Part shown: positions 1 to 9,184 of the stretch, piece by piece
Position numbering within the stretch: position 1 is the first letter of the stretch
Layout of the letters: the number at the start of each line of letters is the position of its first letter
DNA from: Paracoccaceae bacterium
GTDB lineage: Bacteria; Pseudomonadota; Alphaproteobacteria; Rhodobacterales; Rhodobacteraceae
DNA length: 64,000 nucleotides
Direction of reading: 5' to 3'
Assembly: GCA_016124615.1 (NCBI GenBank)
Contig: WGNF01000008.1
Location: 372,001 to 436,000 of the forward strand
Notes under the pieces: model-generated
Database searches by the model: none
The model's input: the letters and a program-made list of their open reading frames with translations, nothing else
Told to the model about the DNA's origin: nothing
Position numbers and translations under genes: made by a program

Positions 1-887
1 GCGCCGTGACGCTGCAGCGCATCATCGGCATCTCTGAAACCATCATCGACCCGACCAAGAAGGACTTTCTGGGCAACCCGCTGAAGGTGGAGGTGCCCTA
101 TCTGCAAGCCTGGTTCGGCCATGACACGGCGGCGGCGATCACCAACTGGTCGGTGCCGCTGTCGCTGTTGCTGACGGTGCCGGTGATGGTCGGGATCGGC
201 GTCGTGATGGAGCGCGGGCTGATCAAGCATTTCTACAAACGCAGCCACGCCGATCAGATCCTGGTGACCTTCGGCCTGGCGATCGTGTTGCAGGAGGTCA
301 TCAAGCACTTCTTCGGCGCCAACCCGATCCCGACCCCGGCCCCCGCCGAGTTCGCCGGGTCGATCGACTTCGGCACCATGCTGGGCTTTCCGCCGAACGC
401 CATCGTCTACCCGTACTGGCGGATGATCTACTTCCTGTTCTCGCTGTTCGTGATCGGCGGCGTCTTCGCCTTCCTGCAGTTCACCACCTTCGGGATGGTG
501 GTGCGCGCCGGCATGGCCGACCGCGAGACGGTGGGCCTGCTGGGCATCAACATCGACCGCCGGTTCACCTTCATGTTCGGCCTTGCCGCCGTCGTCGCGG
601 GAACCGCGGGGGCGATGTACACGCCGATCAACTCGCCAAACTTCCACATGGGGATGGATTTCCTTGTCCTCAGCTTCGTCGTGGTCGTGGTGGGCGGCAT
701 GGGCAGCCTGCCGGGCGCGGTGCTGTCGGGCTTCCTGCTGGGCATCCTCGAAAGCTATGCCTCGATGAACTGGATCAAGGACATCATCCCCGGCATCGAC
801 CAGATCATCATCTATGTGATCGCCATCGTCGTTCTGTTGACCCGTCCGCGCGGTCTGATGGGGCGCAAAGGCGTGATGGAGGACTAA
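1..887 (+). CDS. livH: LivH-type branched-chain amino acid/amide ABC transporter permease (5' end outside window)
   Basis: Inner-membrane permease of a HAAT-family importer (branched-chain amino acids, amides or urea). The visible 294 or so residues hold several hydrophobic segments and the family pattern [11 protein letters not shown] / [16 protein letters not shown], with a conserved [13 protein letters not shown] loop. The N-terminal part with the usual NFAHG motif is missing, and the frame is open to the first base, so the GTG at position 6 is an internal codon and not the start. LivM follows after 4 bp. The substrate cannot be told from sequence; no periplasmic binding protein is visible and it may lie upstream. 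Confidence 0.9.
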   Translation, partial: AVTLQRIIGISETIIDPTKKDFLGNPLKVEVPYLQAWFGHDTAAAITNWSVPLSLLLTVPVMVGIGVVMERGLIKHFYKRSHADQILVTFGLAIVLQEVIKHFFGANPIPTPAPAEFAGSIDFGTMLGFPPNAIVYPYWRMIYFLFSLFVIGGVFAFLQFTTFGMVVRAGMADRETVGLLGINIDRRFTFMFGLAAVVAGTAGAMYTPINSPNFHMGMDFLVLSFVVVVVGGMGSLPGAVLSGFLLGILESYASMNWIKDIIPGIDQIIIYVIAIVVLLTRPRGLMGRKGVMED

Positions 888-891
888 GCCA

Positions 892-2088
892 ATGCTCGGC
901 CTTGGAAAAAAAGACCTGATGTTCCTGCTGATCGTGGTGCTGCTCACGCTGACGGCGCCGATCCTGCTGAACCCCTTCCCCGAAGGCTCGGCGATGGCGC
1001 AGTTCAACGCGGGCTACCCCGACCTGATGCAACGCATCGCGATTTTCGCGATCTTCGCGGTGGGCTTCAACATCCTCTTCGGCCTGACCGGCTACCTCAG
1101 CTTCGGTCACGCGGCCTTCATCGGCGTGGGCAGCTACGCGATGGTCTGGATGATGAAGCTGTTGACCATGAACATCCTGCCCGGCCTGATCCTGAGCATC
1201 GTGATGGGCGGCCTCTTCGCGGTGGTGATCGGCTATGTGTCGCTGCGCCGGTCGGGCATCTACTTCTCGATCCTGACGCTGGCCTTCGCACAGATGTGCT
1301 TCAACATGGCCTATTCCGTGCTGACGCCGATCACCGGCGGCGAAAACGGCCTGGGCCCGCAGATCGCCGACCCGCGCATTCTGGATGCGGTCAACACCTC
1401 CGGCTCGGTCCCCGAGGTGAACCTGTTCGGCCTGTCGATGCGCGCGACCTACAAGATGGACCTGTGGGGGCGGCTGTTCCAGTTCAACGCGGGCTACTAT
1501 GTCTGCGGCATCCTGTCGGTTCTGATGTTCTATCTGGCGCTGCGCATCTTCCGCTCGCCGTTCGGGATGATGCTGCGCGCGATCAAGTCGAACCAGCACC
1601 GGCTGAACTACACCGGCCTGAACTCCAAACCCTACATGCTGGCGGCCTTCGTCATCTCGGGCATGTATGCCGGTCTGGCGGGCGGGCTGATGGCCGCGAT
1701 GGATCCGCTGGCGGGCGCCGACCGGATGCAATGGTCCGCCTCGGGCGAGGTCGTGCTGATGGTGATCCTGGGCGGCGTCGGCACCATGCTGGGGCCGGTT
1801 CTGGGCGCGGGCTTCATCAAGTACTTCGAAAACATCTTCTCGAAGATCAACGACTCGGTGCTGCACGACTGGTTCTCGATCTTCCCGAAATGGCTGGAAA
1901 ACCTGCTGGTCGGCATCCTGCACCCCTTCGTGGGTCAGGGCTGGAACCTGACGCTGGGCGTGCTGTTCATGCTGGTGGTCATTTTCCTGCCCGGCGGCCT
2001 GATCGAAGGCGGCCAGCGCATCGGGCGGCTGTTCCGCCGCAAGCCTGACGCCAAGGGCCCCGCGCCCGCGTCCACCCCGGCCGAGTGA
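892..2088 (+). CDS. livM: LivM-type branched-chain amino acid/amide ABC transporter permease
   Basis: Second transmembrane subunit of the same importer, 398 aa, a normal or slightly long size for LivM. It shows the LivM core [19 protein letters not shown], many hydrophobic segments, and the cytoplasmic coupling stretch [14 protein letters not shown] hydrophobic C-terminal segment [15 protein letters not shown] precedes a basic, proline-rich tail. The ATG lies about 9 bases after a GGAGG sequence that sits inside the end of livH. livG starts 10 bases after the stop, so livHMGF is one operon. Confidence 0.92.
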   Translation: MLGLGKKDLMFLLIVVLLTLTAPILLNPFPEGSAMAQFNAGYPDLMQRIAIFAIFAVGFNILFGLTGYLSFGHAAFIGVGSYAMVWMMKLLTMNILPGLILSIVMGGLFAVVIGYVSLRRSGIYFSILTLAFAQMCFNMAYSVLTPITGGENGLGPQIADPRILDAVNTSGSVPEVNLFGLSMRATYKMDLWGRLFQFNAGYYVCGILSVLMFYLALRIFRSPFGMMLRAIKSNQHRLNYTGLNSKPYMLAAFVISGMYAGLAGGLMAAMDPLAGADRMQWSASGEVVLMVILGGVGTMLGPVLGAGFIKYFENIFSKINDSVLHDWFSIFPKWLENLLVGILHPFVGQGWNLTLGVLFMLVVIFLPGGLIEGGQRIGRLFRRKPDAKGPAPASTPAE

Positions 2089-2098
2089 GGAGCGCGAA

Positions 2099-2857
2099 AT
2101 GGGTATCCTTGAAGTCAAGGGCGTCAACAAACGCTTCGGCGGGTTGCAGGCGCTTGGTAACGTGAACCTTTCGGTGACCGAGAACACGGTGCATGCGATC
2201 ATCGGGCCGAACGGGGCGGGCAAGTCCACCTTGCTGAACTGCCTCGTCGGCAAGCTGATCCCCGATACCGGTTCGGTGCTGTTCGACGGCCAATCGGTGC
2301 TGGGCCGCAAACCGCACGAGATCAACCAGATGGGCATCAGCCGGGTGTTCCAGACGCCGGAAATCTTTGCCGACCTCTCGGTGTTCGAGAACGTGCTGAT
2401 CCCCTGCTTCGCCAAGCGTGACGGCGCCTATCGCCTGCACGCCTTCGAGACGATCGCGGCCGAGACCGACATCCTCGGCAAGGCCGAAAAGATGCTGCGC
2501 GACGTGAACATGTGGGACAAGCGCGAGATGCACGCGGGCGCGCTGTCGCGTGGCGACAAGCGGCGGCTGGAAATGGCGATGTGCCTGTCGCAAAGCCCGA
2601 AGCTGTTGCTGCTGGACGAGCCCACCGCCGGCATGGCGCGGGCCGACACCAACAACACGATCGACCTGCTGAAAGAGATCAAGAGCCGCGGCAACATCAC
2701 GATGGTCATCATCGAGCATGACATGCACGTGGTCTTTTCGCTGGCCGACCGGATCACCGTGCTGGCGCAGGGCTCGCCGCTGGTCGAGGACGTGCCCGAG
2801 AACATCAAGGGCCATCCGAAGGTCAAGGAAGCCTATCTGGGCGAAGCGGCACACTGA
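2099..2857 (+). CDS. livG: LivG-type ABC transporter ATP-binding protein
   Basis: Cytoplasmic ATPase of the importer, 252 aa. Walker A is GPNGAGKST near residue 38 and Walker B is LLLLDEPTAG, followed by the H-loop in IIEHDMHVV. The ABC signature reads LSRGD instead of the canonical LSGGQ, which seems to be a subgroup variant since everything else is intact. A GAGGAG sequence lies directly upstream of the ATG. It should form a heterodimer with LivF. Confidence 0.92.
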   Translation: MGILEVKGVNKRFGGLQALGNVNLSVTENTVHAIIGPNGAGKSTLLNCLVGKLIPDTGSVLFDGQSVLGRKPHEINQMGISRVFQTPEIFADLSVFENVLIPCFAKRDGAYRLHAFETIAAETDILGKAEKMLRDVNMWDKREMHAGALSRGDKRRLEMAMCLSQSPKLLLLDEPTAGMARADTNNTIDLLKEIKSRGNITMVIIEHDMHVVFSLADRITVLAQGSPLVEDVPENIKGHPKVKEAYLGEAAH

Positions 2858-2869
2858 GGGGATGGCAGG

Positions 2870-3619
2870 ATGAACGTGAAGCCGAACATGAACGCCAACC
2901 ACGCCGAGACCGCGCCCGCGTTTCTCTCGGTCTGGGATATCCACGCCTACTACGGCGAAAGCTACATCGTGCAGGGCGTCAGCCTGAACGTGCATGAGGG
3001 CGAGATTCTGGCGCTGCTGGGCCGCAACGGGGCGGGCAAGACCTCGACCCTGCGCGCCATCGCGCGGCTGGCCAACCCCCGCCTGACGCATGGCGAGGTC
3101 TGGCTGGACCACAAGCCGCTGCACAAGATGACCTCGTATCAGGCGGCCATCGCGGGCATCGCGCTGGTGCCCGAGGATCGCCGCATCATCCCCGGCCTGA
3201 CGGTCGAGGAGAACCTGCAACTGGCGCAGATCGTGCCGCCGATCGGCTGGACGCTGGAGCGGATTTACGAGCTGTTCCCCCGCCTGGGCGAGCGTCGCAA
3301 GCAAGAGGGCGTCACCATGTCGGGTGGCGAACAGCAGATGCTGGCGATTGCGCGGGCGCTGGCGCGCGACATCAAGGTGCTGCTGCTGGACGAGCCCTAC
3401 GAGGGGCTGGCCCCGGTGATCGTCGACGAGATCGAGAAGATGCTGAACATCATCAAGGCGCAGGGCATCACCACGGTGATCGTCGAGCAGAACGCGATCC
3501 GGGCGCTGAACTTGGCCAGCCGCGCGGTGATCCTCGACACCGGCACGGTGGTGTTCGACGGCACCGCCCGCGAAGTGCTCGACAACGCCGAATTGCGCGC
3601 GGAATACCTCGCGATCTGA
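2870..3619 (+). CDS. livF: LivF-type ABC transporter ATP-binding protein
   Basis: Second ATPase subunit, 249 aa. Walker A is GRNGAGKTS, the signature is MSGGEQQ, and Walker B is VLLLDEPYEGLAP, which is the typical LivF form. A roughly 20-residue polar N-terminal extension precedes the ABC domain; an internal Met at residue 4 could be the true start. It ends the operon, and its stop lies 4 bp from the stop of the convergent TetR gene, so the two transcripts meet tail to tail. Confidence 0.92.
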   Translation: MNVKPNMNANHAETAPAFLSVWDIHAYYGESYIVQGVSLNVHEGEILALLGRNGAGKTSTLRAIARLANPRLTHGEVWLDHKPLHKMTSYQAAIAGIALVPEDRRIIPGLTVEENLQLAQIVPPIGWTLERIYELFPRLGERRKQEGVTMSGGEQQMLAIARALARDIKVLLLDEPYEGLAPVIVDEIEKMLNIIKAQGITTVIVEQNAIRALNLASRAVILDTGTVVFDGTAREVLDNAELRAEYLAI

Positions 3620-3623
3620 GGCG

Positions 3624-4292
3624 TCAGGCGGGATCTTTCACGCCGTAGCGGCACAGGAACATCTCGACCGCCGCGCTGATCGTGCGGTCGACCTCTGCCT
3701 CGGTCGGCGGTTCGGCCATGTGGCCGAACAACCGGCGGCGGAACAGGCCCGCCATGCACAGTTCGAAGAACTGCGCCGAGGCAAGCTGCATATCCGGAAT
3801 GTCGAGGTGACCGGCGGCCACTTCGGCATCCAGAAAACTGGTCAGAAGCCGGGTGCCACGGGTGCCGCCCCGCTCGTAAAACCGCGCGCCGAGTTCCGGC
3901 ATCCGCTCGGTCACGCCGATCATCACCCGATGCGCCCGGATCACCGGATCCGAGCAGAGCTTGCTGGCCAGCATGGCGCCGTAGCGTTTCAGCCTCTCGG
4001 CCAGATCGCCGGGGCTGTCGAGCAGCGCCTCAAGTTCCTTGAACAGCCGCTCGCGGGTTTCCTCCATCAACTCTTCGAACAGGTCTTCCTTGCCGGTGAA
4101 GTAGACATAGATGGTGCCCTTGGACACGCCCGCCTCTCGGGCGATGTCGTTCACGCTGGCAGCATCATAGCCCATCCGGCTGATCACCCGCCCGGCGCCG
4201 TCGAGGATTTGCGCCCGTTTCGTCGGATCTTGCCCGGCGGCGAGCCGCAGCGAACAATGGGCGTCCTTGTCGGCCGGGTGACGGATGTTCAT
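3624..4292 (-). CDS. TetR-family repressor of the adjacent efflux genes
   Basis: A DNA-binding repressor of 222 aa. The N-terminal helix-turn-helix reads VNDIAREAGVSKGTIYVYF, followed by a ligand-binding domain of TetR_C type. I start at the ATG at 4292 and not at the longer frame start at 4355, because the longer version would place the operator palindrome at 4319-4336 inside the gene and has no ribosome site. It is divergent from an EmrA/EmrB-like pair, and two copies of the same palindrome lie between them, so it probably represses both itself and the pump. The inducer is unknown. Confidence 0.88.
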   Translation of the reverse strand: MNIRHPADKDAHCSLRLAAGQDPTKRAQILDGAGRVISRMGYDAASVNDIAREAGVSKGTIYVYFTGKEDLFEELMEETRERLFKELEALLDSPGDLAERLKRYGAMLASKLCSDPVIRAHRVMIGVTERMPELGARFYERGGTRGTRLLTSFLDAEVAAGHLDIPDMQLASAQFFELCMAGLFRRRLFGHMAEPPTEAEVDRTISAAVEMFLCRYGVKDPA

Positions 4293-4318
4293 CTCTGTTA
4301 GCCTCGTGTGCGATTTTG

Positions 4319-4336
4319 TCGAACCGATCAGTTCGA
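4319..4336. promoter_or_regulatory. Palindromic operator copy 1 (probable TetR site)
   Basis: TCGAACCGATCAGTTCGA is an 18-bp palindrome with one mismatched pair. It ends 27 bp upstream of the repressor start, where it would overlap the repressor promoter. The same left half TCGAACCGA recurs at 4378-4395. Confidence 0.65.
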
Positions 4337-4377
4337 TCTCTATTGATTTGCCCATTGTTGCGCGCTATGTCAATGGC

Positions 4378-4395
4378 TCGAACCGAACGGTTCGG
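4378..4395. promoter_or_regulatory. Palindromic operator copy 2 (probable TetR site)
   Basis: TCGAACCGAACGGTTCGG matches copy 1 in its first nine bases and in most of the second half. It contains a perfect 15-bp inverted repeat, ACCGAACGGTTCGGT, at 4382-4396. It ends about 25 bp before the efflux membrane-fusion gene. Start-to-start distance to copy 1 is 59 bp. The symmetric placement supports control of both divergent promoters by one repressor. Confidence 0.68.
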
Positions 4396-4419
4396 TCTAT
4401 TTTGATTAGGATGCGCGCG

Positions 4420-5568
4420 ATGGAACAAGCCAACAAGACCGCCGAACAGGGCCGTGATGCCGAAGTGAAGCCCTTCCCGGCCCGGACGGAAGCCGAAGCC
4501 CCCGCGAAGGCCGAGCCCAAGAAGGGCGGCGCCCGGCGCCTGATCCTCGGCGCGGTGGCGCTGGTCGCGCTCGGTTTTGCCGGTCATGCCGCTTACGGCT
4601 ACTGGACGGTCGGACGTTTCATGGTTTCGACCGACGACGCCTATCTGAAGGCCGACATCACCGCCATCGCGCCGAAGGTGCAGGGCTATGTGCAGAAGAT
4701 CGCCGTCGTTGAAAACCAGCCGGTGAAGGCGGGCGACCTGCTGATGCAGCTGGACGACGGCGACTATCAGAACGCGCTGAAGGCCGCGCAAAGCCAGGTG
4801 GTGACGCAGGACGTGACCATCAAGCGCATCGCCGCGCAGGTCGAGGCCGCCAAGGCCAGCGTCGCCGAGGCCGAGGCGCAGAAGGTCGCGGCCGATGCCG
4901 GGCTGAAGAACGCGCAGACCAAGAACGACCGCACGCAAGCGTTGCTGCAATCCTCCGTCGCGACCCAGTCGGCGGTGGATGACGCTGTGGCCGCCCTTGA
5001 TCAGGCCCGCGCCGCCGTGACCGGCGCAGCCGCCGCGATCACTGCGGCCCAAGCCAATGTGACCGTGCTGCAGGCGCAACAGGCCGAGGCGCAGAGTGCG
5101 CTGGCCAGCCTGAAGCTGGCCGTCGATCAGGCCCAGCGCAACCTCGACCGCACCGTGCTGCGCGCGCCGGTTGACGGCACCGTCGCCAACGTCGCGGTAC
5201 GCGAAGGCGATCTGGTCTCGCCCGGCCAGAAGATCGCCGCCATCGTGCCGACCGACGCCATCTATGTCGAGGCGAACTACAAGGAAACCCAGCTGCCCGG
5301 CGTCGCCCCCGGCGCCAGCGTCAGCGTGACCATCGACGCCCTGCCGGATCAGACCTTCGTCGGCACCGTCGCCTCGGTCGCGCCCGCCACGGGGTCTGAA
5401 TTCTCGCTGCTGCCGGCGCAGAACGCGACCGGCAACTTCACCAAGGTGGTGCAGCGCGTTCCGGTGCGCATCAGCCTGCCCAAGGCGCTGCTCGACTCGG
5501 GCCGCCTGCGGTCCGGCCTCAGCGCCGTGGTCGAGGTTGACAGCCGCACCCTGCCCGAAGGCAAATAA
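4420..5568 (+). CDS. HlyD/EmrA-family membrane fusion protein
   Basis: Periplasmic adaptor of a drug efflux pump, about 382 aa. After a cytoplasmic, Ala/Lys-rich N-terminus there is one membrane anchor (LILGAVALVALGFAGHAAYGYW). Then come the first half of a biotinyl-lipoyl hairpin (KVQGYVQKIAVVENQPVKAGD), a long Ala/Gln/Glu-rich coiled coil, and the second lipoyl half (LRAPVDGTVANVAVREGDLV). I chose the ATG at 4420 because AGGA sits 8 bases upstream; the open frame back to 4285 runs through both operators. The transporter gene follows after 2 bp. Confidence 0.9.
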   Translation: MEQANKTAEQGRDAEVKPFPARTEAEAPAKAEPKKGGARRLILGAVALVALGFAGHAAYGYWTVGRFMVSTDDAYLKADITAIAPKVQGYVQKIAVVENQPVKAGDLLMQLDDGDYQNALKAAQSQVVTQDVTIKRIAAQVEAAKASVAEAEAQKVAADAGLKNAQTKNDRTQALLQSSVATQSAVDDAVAALDQARAAVTGAAAAITAAQANVTVLQAQQAEAQSALASLKLAVDQAQRNLDRTVLRAPVDGTVANVAVREGDLVSPGQKIAAIVPTDAIYVEANYKETQLPGVAPGASVSVTIDALPDQTFVGTVASVAPATGSEFSLLPAQNATGNFTKVVQRVPVRISLPKALLDSGRLRSGLSAVVEVDSRTLPEGK

Positions 5569-5570
5569 TC

Positions 5571-7127
5571 ATGGCGCCCGAAGGCTCCCTTACCCCGCGC
5601 CGGGTCTTCGCGTTCCTCGCGATGGTCTTCGGCATGTTCATGGCGATCCTCGACATCCAGATCGTGTCAGCCTCGCTTTCCGAGATTCAGGCGGGCCTCA
5701 GCGCCTCTTCGGACGAGGTCGCCTGGGTCCAGACCGCCTATCTGATCGCCGAGGTTATCATGATCCCGCTGTCGGGGATCCTCGGGCGCATCCTGTCAAC
5801 GCGGGTGCTGTTCACCATTTCGGCGATCGGCTTCACCGCGGCCAGCTTCCTGTGCTCGACCGCGACCAGCATCGACCAGATGATGATCTACCGCGCCATT
5901 CAGGGCTTCATCGGCGGCGGCATGATCCCCAGCGTGTTTGCGGCGGCCTTCACGATCTTCCCGCGGTCGAAGCAGAACATCGTCTCGCCGATGATCGGTC
6001 TGGTGGCGACGCTGGCACCTACCATTGGGCCGACGATCGGCGGCTATCTGTCCAACACCTATTCTTGGCACTGGCTGTTTCTGGTCAACGTGCCGCCGGG
6101 CATCCTGGTCGCCATCGCGGTCTGGAACCTGGTGGATTTCGACAAGCCCGAACCCGAGTTGATGAAACGGTTCGACTGGTGGGGCCTTGCCGGGCTTGCG
6201 GCCTTCCTCGGCCCGCTGGAATACGTGCTGGAAGAGGGCCCGCAAAACGACTGGCTGAACGACAATGCGGTGTTCTGGATGGCGATCCTCTGCGTCACCG
6301 GCTGCGTCACCTTCTTCTGGCGCGCCTTCCGGGCCAGCCTGCCGGTGGTGGACCTCAGCGCCTTTCGCAACGTGAACTTTGCCGTCGGCTGCATCTTCTC
6401 CTTCGTGATGGGGATCGGGCTTTACGGCATGACCTACCTTTACCCGGTCTATCTGGCCGGCATCCGTGGCTATGACAGCCTGATGATCGGCGAGACGATG
6501 TTCGTCTCGGGCCTTGCGATGTTCTTCACCGCGCCGGTCTCGGGGATGCTGTCATCGAAATTCGATCCGCGCTTCATGCTGATCGTGGGGTTCCTCGGTT
6601 TCGGCCTGTCGTGCTGGCTGCTGACCGGCCTGACCGACCAGTGGGATTTCTGGGAGCTTCTGGTGCCGCAGATCCTGCGCGGCATGTCGCTGATGCTCTG
6701 CATGGTGCCGATCAACAACCTCGCGCTCGGCACGCTGGATGCGGCGCGGATGCGCGGCGCCTCGGGGCTTTACAACCTGATGCGGAACCTTGGCGGCGCG
6801 GTCGGTCTTGCGCTGATCAACACACTGCTGATCCAGCGCGGCACCCTGCACTATGAACGGTTGGCCGAAGGCGTGACCTGGGCGAACGCACAGGTCATGG
6901 CACAACTGGCGACCATGACGCAGGGCATGCAGGCGCTGGGGATCGCCGATCCGGCGGCGGGCGCGATGGCGCAACTCGCCGGCATGGTGAAAAAGCAGGC
7001 CAGCGTGCTGTCGTTCATCGACGTCTTCGAACTGCTGACGGTGCTGTTCGTCGTGCTGTCGGTGCTGGCGGTCGCGATGCGCAAACCCGCGCCGCGTGGC
7101 GGGCCCGCCGCGGGTGGCGGGCACTGA
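5571..7127 (+). CDS. DHA2-family (EmrB-like) multidrug efflux MFS transporter
   Basis: Inner-membrane proton-coupled drug exporter, 518 aa, the usual size for a 14-helix DHA2 protein. The N-terminus FGMFMAILDIQIVSASLSEI contains the DHA2 motif (LDxxIVxxALP-like), and GRILSTRVLF is the cytoplasmic loop 2-3 motif. It probably works with the adaptor encoded just upstream and an outer-membrane TolC-like channel encoded elsewhere. Its stop lies 6 bp from the stop of the convergent SDR gene. Confidence 0.92.
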   Translation: MAPEGSLTPRRVFAFLAMVFGMFMAILDIQIVSASLSEIQAGLSASSDEVAWVQTAYLIAEVIMIPLSGILGRILSTRVLFTISAIGFTAASFLCSTATSIDQMMIYRAIQGFIGGGMIPSVFAAAFTIFPRSKQNIVSPMIGLVATLAPTIGPTIGGYLSNTYSWHWLFLVNVPPGILVAIAVWNLVDFDKPEPELMKRFDWWGLAGLAAFLGPLEYVLEEGPQNDWLNDNAVFWMAILCVTGCVTFFWRAFRASLPVVDLSAFRNVNFAVGCIFSFVMGIGLYGMTYLYPVYLAGIRGYDSLMIGETMFVSGLAMFFTAPVSGMLSSKFDPRFMLIVGFLGFGLSCWLLTGLTDQWDFWELLVPQILRGMSLMLCMVPINNLALGTLDAARMRGASGLYNLMRNLGGAVGLALINTLLIQRGTLHYERLAEGVTWANAQVMAQLATMTQGMQALGIADPAAGAMAQLAGMVKKQASVLSFIDVFELLTVLFVVLSVLAVAMRKPAPRGGPAAGGGH

Positions 7128-7133
7128 GGCCGC

Positions 7134-7871
7134 TTAAAGCTTCAGCTTCTTGAACACCGGCTCGGGGATGGCCTTGATCACGGCCATCACCAGCCGCCAG
7201 ACCGGCTTGACGTAGATCACGTTGCGCTTGCGCTCGACCGCGTGCAGCACGGCGGCGCCGACGGCGGCAGGCGTCGCCGTCAGCCGCGCGGGCAGGTCCA
7301 TCCCGGCGGTCATGCGGGTGGCGACGAAGCCCGGCAACACCGTCAGCACATGCACGTTCTGCTTGGCCAGCCGGTTGCGCAGGCCCGACAGATAGGCGGT
7401 GAACCCGGCCTTGGCGGCGCCATAGATGTAGTTGGTGGCCCGCCCGCGTTCCCCCGCGACCGAACTGATGCCGACCAGCGTGCCGCGCCCGCGCGCCTCG
7501 AACCGGTCGGCGAGAATGGCAAGGATGGTCGCCGGGCCTTCGAAATTCGCCCGCATCACGGCAATGGCGGCGGCGGGGTCGTGTTCGTCCTTCGCCTGAA
7601 CGCCCATTGCTCCCACGGCGCAGACGGCGATGGCGGGCAGGCTGGGCAGCGCATCGACGAAAGCCGCGTGGCTCGCGGTGTCGAGCGCGTCGAAGGCGTG
7701 CAGCGTCACCGTCACGCCATGCCGCAAGGCGAGGTCGGCGCGGTCAGCCTCCAGCGTTTCCGGCCCGCGCGCGGCCAGCATCACCGGATGCCCCGCCGCC
7801 GCGAAAGCATGCGCGATGGCCAGCCCGATATCGGACCTGCCACCCAGGATCAGCACAGCGCCCTTGGTCAT
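7134..7871 (-). CDS. dprE2: DprE2-like short-chain dehydrogenase (keto-sugar lipid reductase)
   Basis: An SDR of 245 aa. The cofactor loop is GGRSDIG at residues 10-16, with catalytic Ser137 and Y150-x-x-x-K154. DprE2 reduces decaprenylphosphoryl-2-keto-ribose to the arabinose form in mycobacteria. That role is inferred here from the gene directly upstream, a clear DprE1 homologue, with which it shares a 4-bp ATGA overlap. The open frame extends far upstream, but the extension is only the shadow of dprE1; the start at 7871 is fixed by the coupling. Another lipid-linked pentose substrate is possible. Confidence 0.8.
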   Translation of the reverse strand: MTKGAVLILGGRSDIGLAIAHAFAAAGHPVMLAARGPETLEADRADLALRHGVTVTLHAFDALDTASHAAFVDALPSLPAIAVCAVGAMGVQAKDEHDPAAAIAVMRANFEGPATILAILADRFEARGRGTLVGISSVAGERGRATNYIYGAAKAGFTAYLSGLRNRLAKQNVHVLTVLPGFVATRMTAGMDLPARLTATPAAVGAAVLHAVERKRNVIYVKPVWRLVMAVIKAIPEPVFKKLKL

Positions 7872-9184
7872 AGTCCCAGCCTTTCCGATTGGGTGGAGGC
7901 GAAGGCCGCCCGCAGCCCCAGCCTGTCGCGCAACTCCACGAAGGCGGCGGCGCGCGGATCGGCCTGCCACAACGTCTCGCGCGACATACGCGCATCCTTC
8001 GCCAGATAGAAGCGCCCGCCCGCCGCCACCACGATCCGGTCCAGCCGGTCCAGCAGCGCGCTCGTCTGCCCGTGCAGCGGGAAATCGAGCGCCAGCGTGT
8101 ACCCCTCCATCGGGAAGGCGAACGGCGCGGCTTGCGGGCCAAAGCGTTTCAGCACCGCCAGGAACGAGCCCTGCCCCGAGGCCGAGACGACCTTGAGCAA
8201 TTCGTGCAGCGCATCGGCCGAACTGGCCAGCGGCAGCGCGCATTGAAACTGCACGAAGCCGCGGCGGCCATAGATGCGGTTCCAGTTGCCGATGGCGTCG
8301 AGCGGGTAGAAATAGGCATCCCACGGCACCAGCGCCGGGCCTGCCTTGCGCTTGCCCAGCTGCCAGTAAACTTCATTGAACGCCCGCACCGTCAGCGGGT
8401 TCAGCGCAAAGCCCGGCGCGTCGAAGGGCAGCGCCCGCCGCGGCCGGGCGGGCACCGTGAACGGATGTTCCCGGCGGACCCCGGGCAGGGCGGCCACGCT
8501 GGCGTGTTCGCCGAGCATCACCAACGACCGACCCAGCGCCGCGCCCTGCGCAAGGCAATCAATCCACGCCACCGAATAGAGCGCATCGGCATTGCCCTCG
8601 AACGCCGCCATCGCCGCCGCAAGGTCCGGCGCCACCACGGTGCGTTGCGCGATCCATCCGGTTTCGACCCGCCGCAGCCGCAGGGCGACCCGCAGGATCA
8701 CCCCGGTCAGCCCCATGCCGCCCAGCGTCCAGCGAAAGAGGTCATCCCCCGGCGTCAGGCGGCGCACCGTGCCATCCGGCCCCATCAGGTCGATCCAGTC
8801 CACGAAGGCGCCGAACGAGCCCTCGCGGTGATGGTTCTTGCCGTGCACATCGGCGGCGACCGCGCCGCCCAGCGTCACAAACCGCGTGCCCGGCGTGACC
8901 GCAGGGAACCATCCACGCGGCAGGAAGGTCGCGATCACATCCGCCAGCCAGACGCCAGCCTCGGCCACCAGTTGCCCGCTGTCCGCATCGAAGCGGATCA
9001 TCCGGTTGACGCCGCCCATGTCGACGGTATTGGCAGCACTTTGCGCCGCGTCACCATAGGCTCGCCCGGCGCCGCGCGCGATCAGCCCGCCTTCGGCCAC
9101 GCGGGCGGCCAGTTCCGCCTCGCTGCGCGGGCGGCTGACCCGGCAGGCTTGTGGCGTGGTGCGACCCCAGCCCGACAGGATCAT
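7868..9184 (-). CDS. dprE1: DprE1-like FAD-dependent decaprenylphosphoryl-ribose 2'-oxidase homologue
   Basis: A flavoprotein of the VAO/PCMH fold, 438 aa. The FAD-binding part includes ARGAGRAYGD and GGAVAADVHGKNHH, whose His114-Gly-Lys-Asn segment matches the FAD-linking region of mycobacterial DprE1. Lys396, in YLAKDAR, aligns with the catalytic DprE1 lysine. The position of the benzothiazinone-reactive Cys387 is Ala365 here (GYTLALDF). The start at 9184 overlaps the GtrA-like gene stop by 4 bp. With DprE2 it would epimerise a polyprenyl-phosphoryl ribose to arabinose. Confidence 0.86.
   Translation of the reverse strand: MILSGWGRTTPQACRVSRPRSEAELAARVAEGGLIARGAGRAYGDAAQSAANTVDMGGVNRMIRFDADSGQLVAEAGVWLADVIATFLPRGWFPAVTPGTRFVTLGGAVAADVHGKNHHREGSFGAFVDWIDLMGPDGTVRRLTPGDDLFRWTLGGMGLTGVILRVALRLRRVETGWIAQRTVVAPDLAAAMAAFEGNADALYSVAWIDCLAQGAALGRSLVMLGEHASVAALPGVRREHPFTVPARPRRALPFDAPGFALNPLTVRAFNEVYWQLGKRKAGPALVPWDAYFYPLDAIGNWNRIYGRRGFVQFQCALPLASSADALHELLKVVSASGQGSFLAVLKRFGPQAAPFAFPMEGYTLALDFPLHGQTSALLDRLDRIVVAAGGRFYLAKDARMSRETLWQADPRAAAFVELRDRLGLRAAFASTQSERLGL

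Noticed and set aside
6..887. Taking the GTG at 6 as the real start of livH
   Set aside because: The N-terminal NFAHG part would be missing and the frame is open to the window edge.
808..2415. Open frame antisense to livM/livG
   Set aside because: Shadow frame spanning two real genes, with no family features.
4285..4419. N-terminal extension of the efflux adaptor back to 4285
   Set aside because: It runs through both operators and into the TetR start; AGGA before 4420 fits better.
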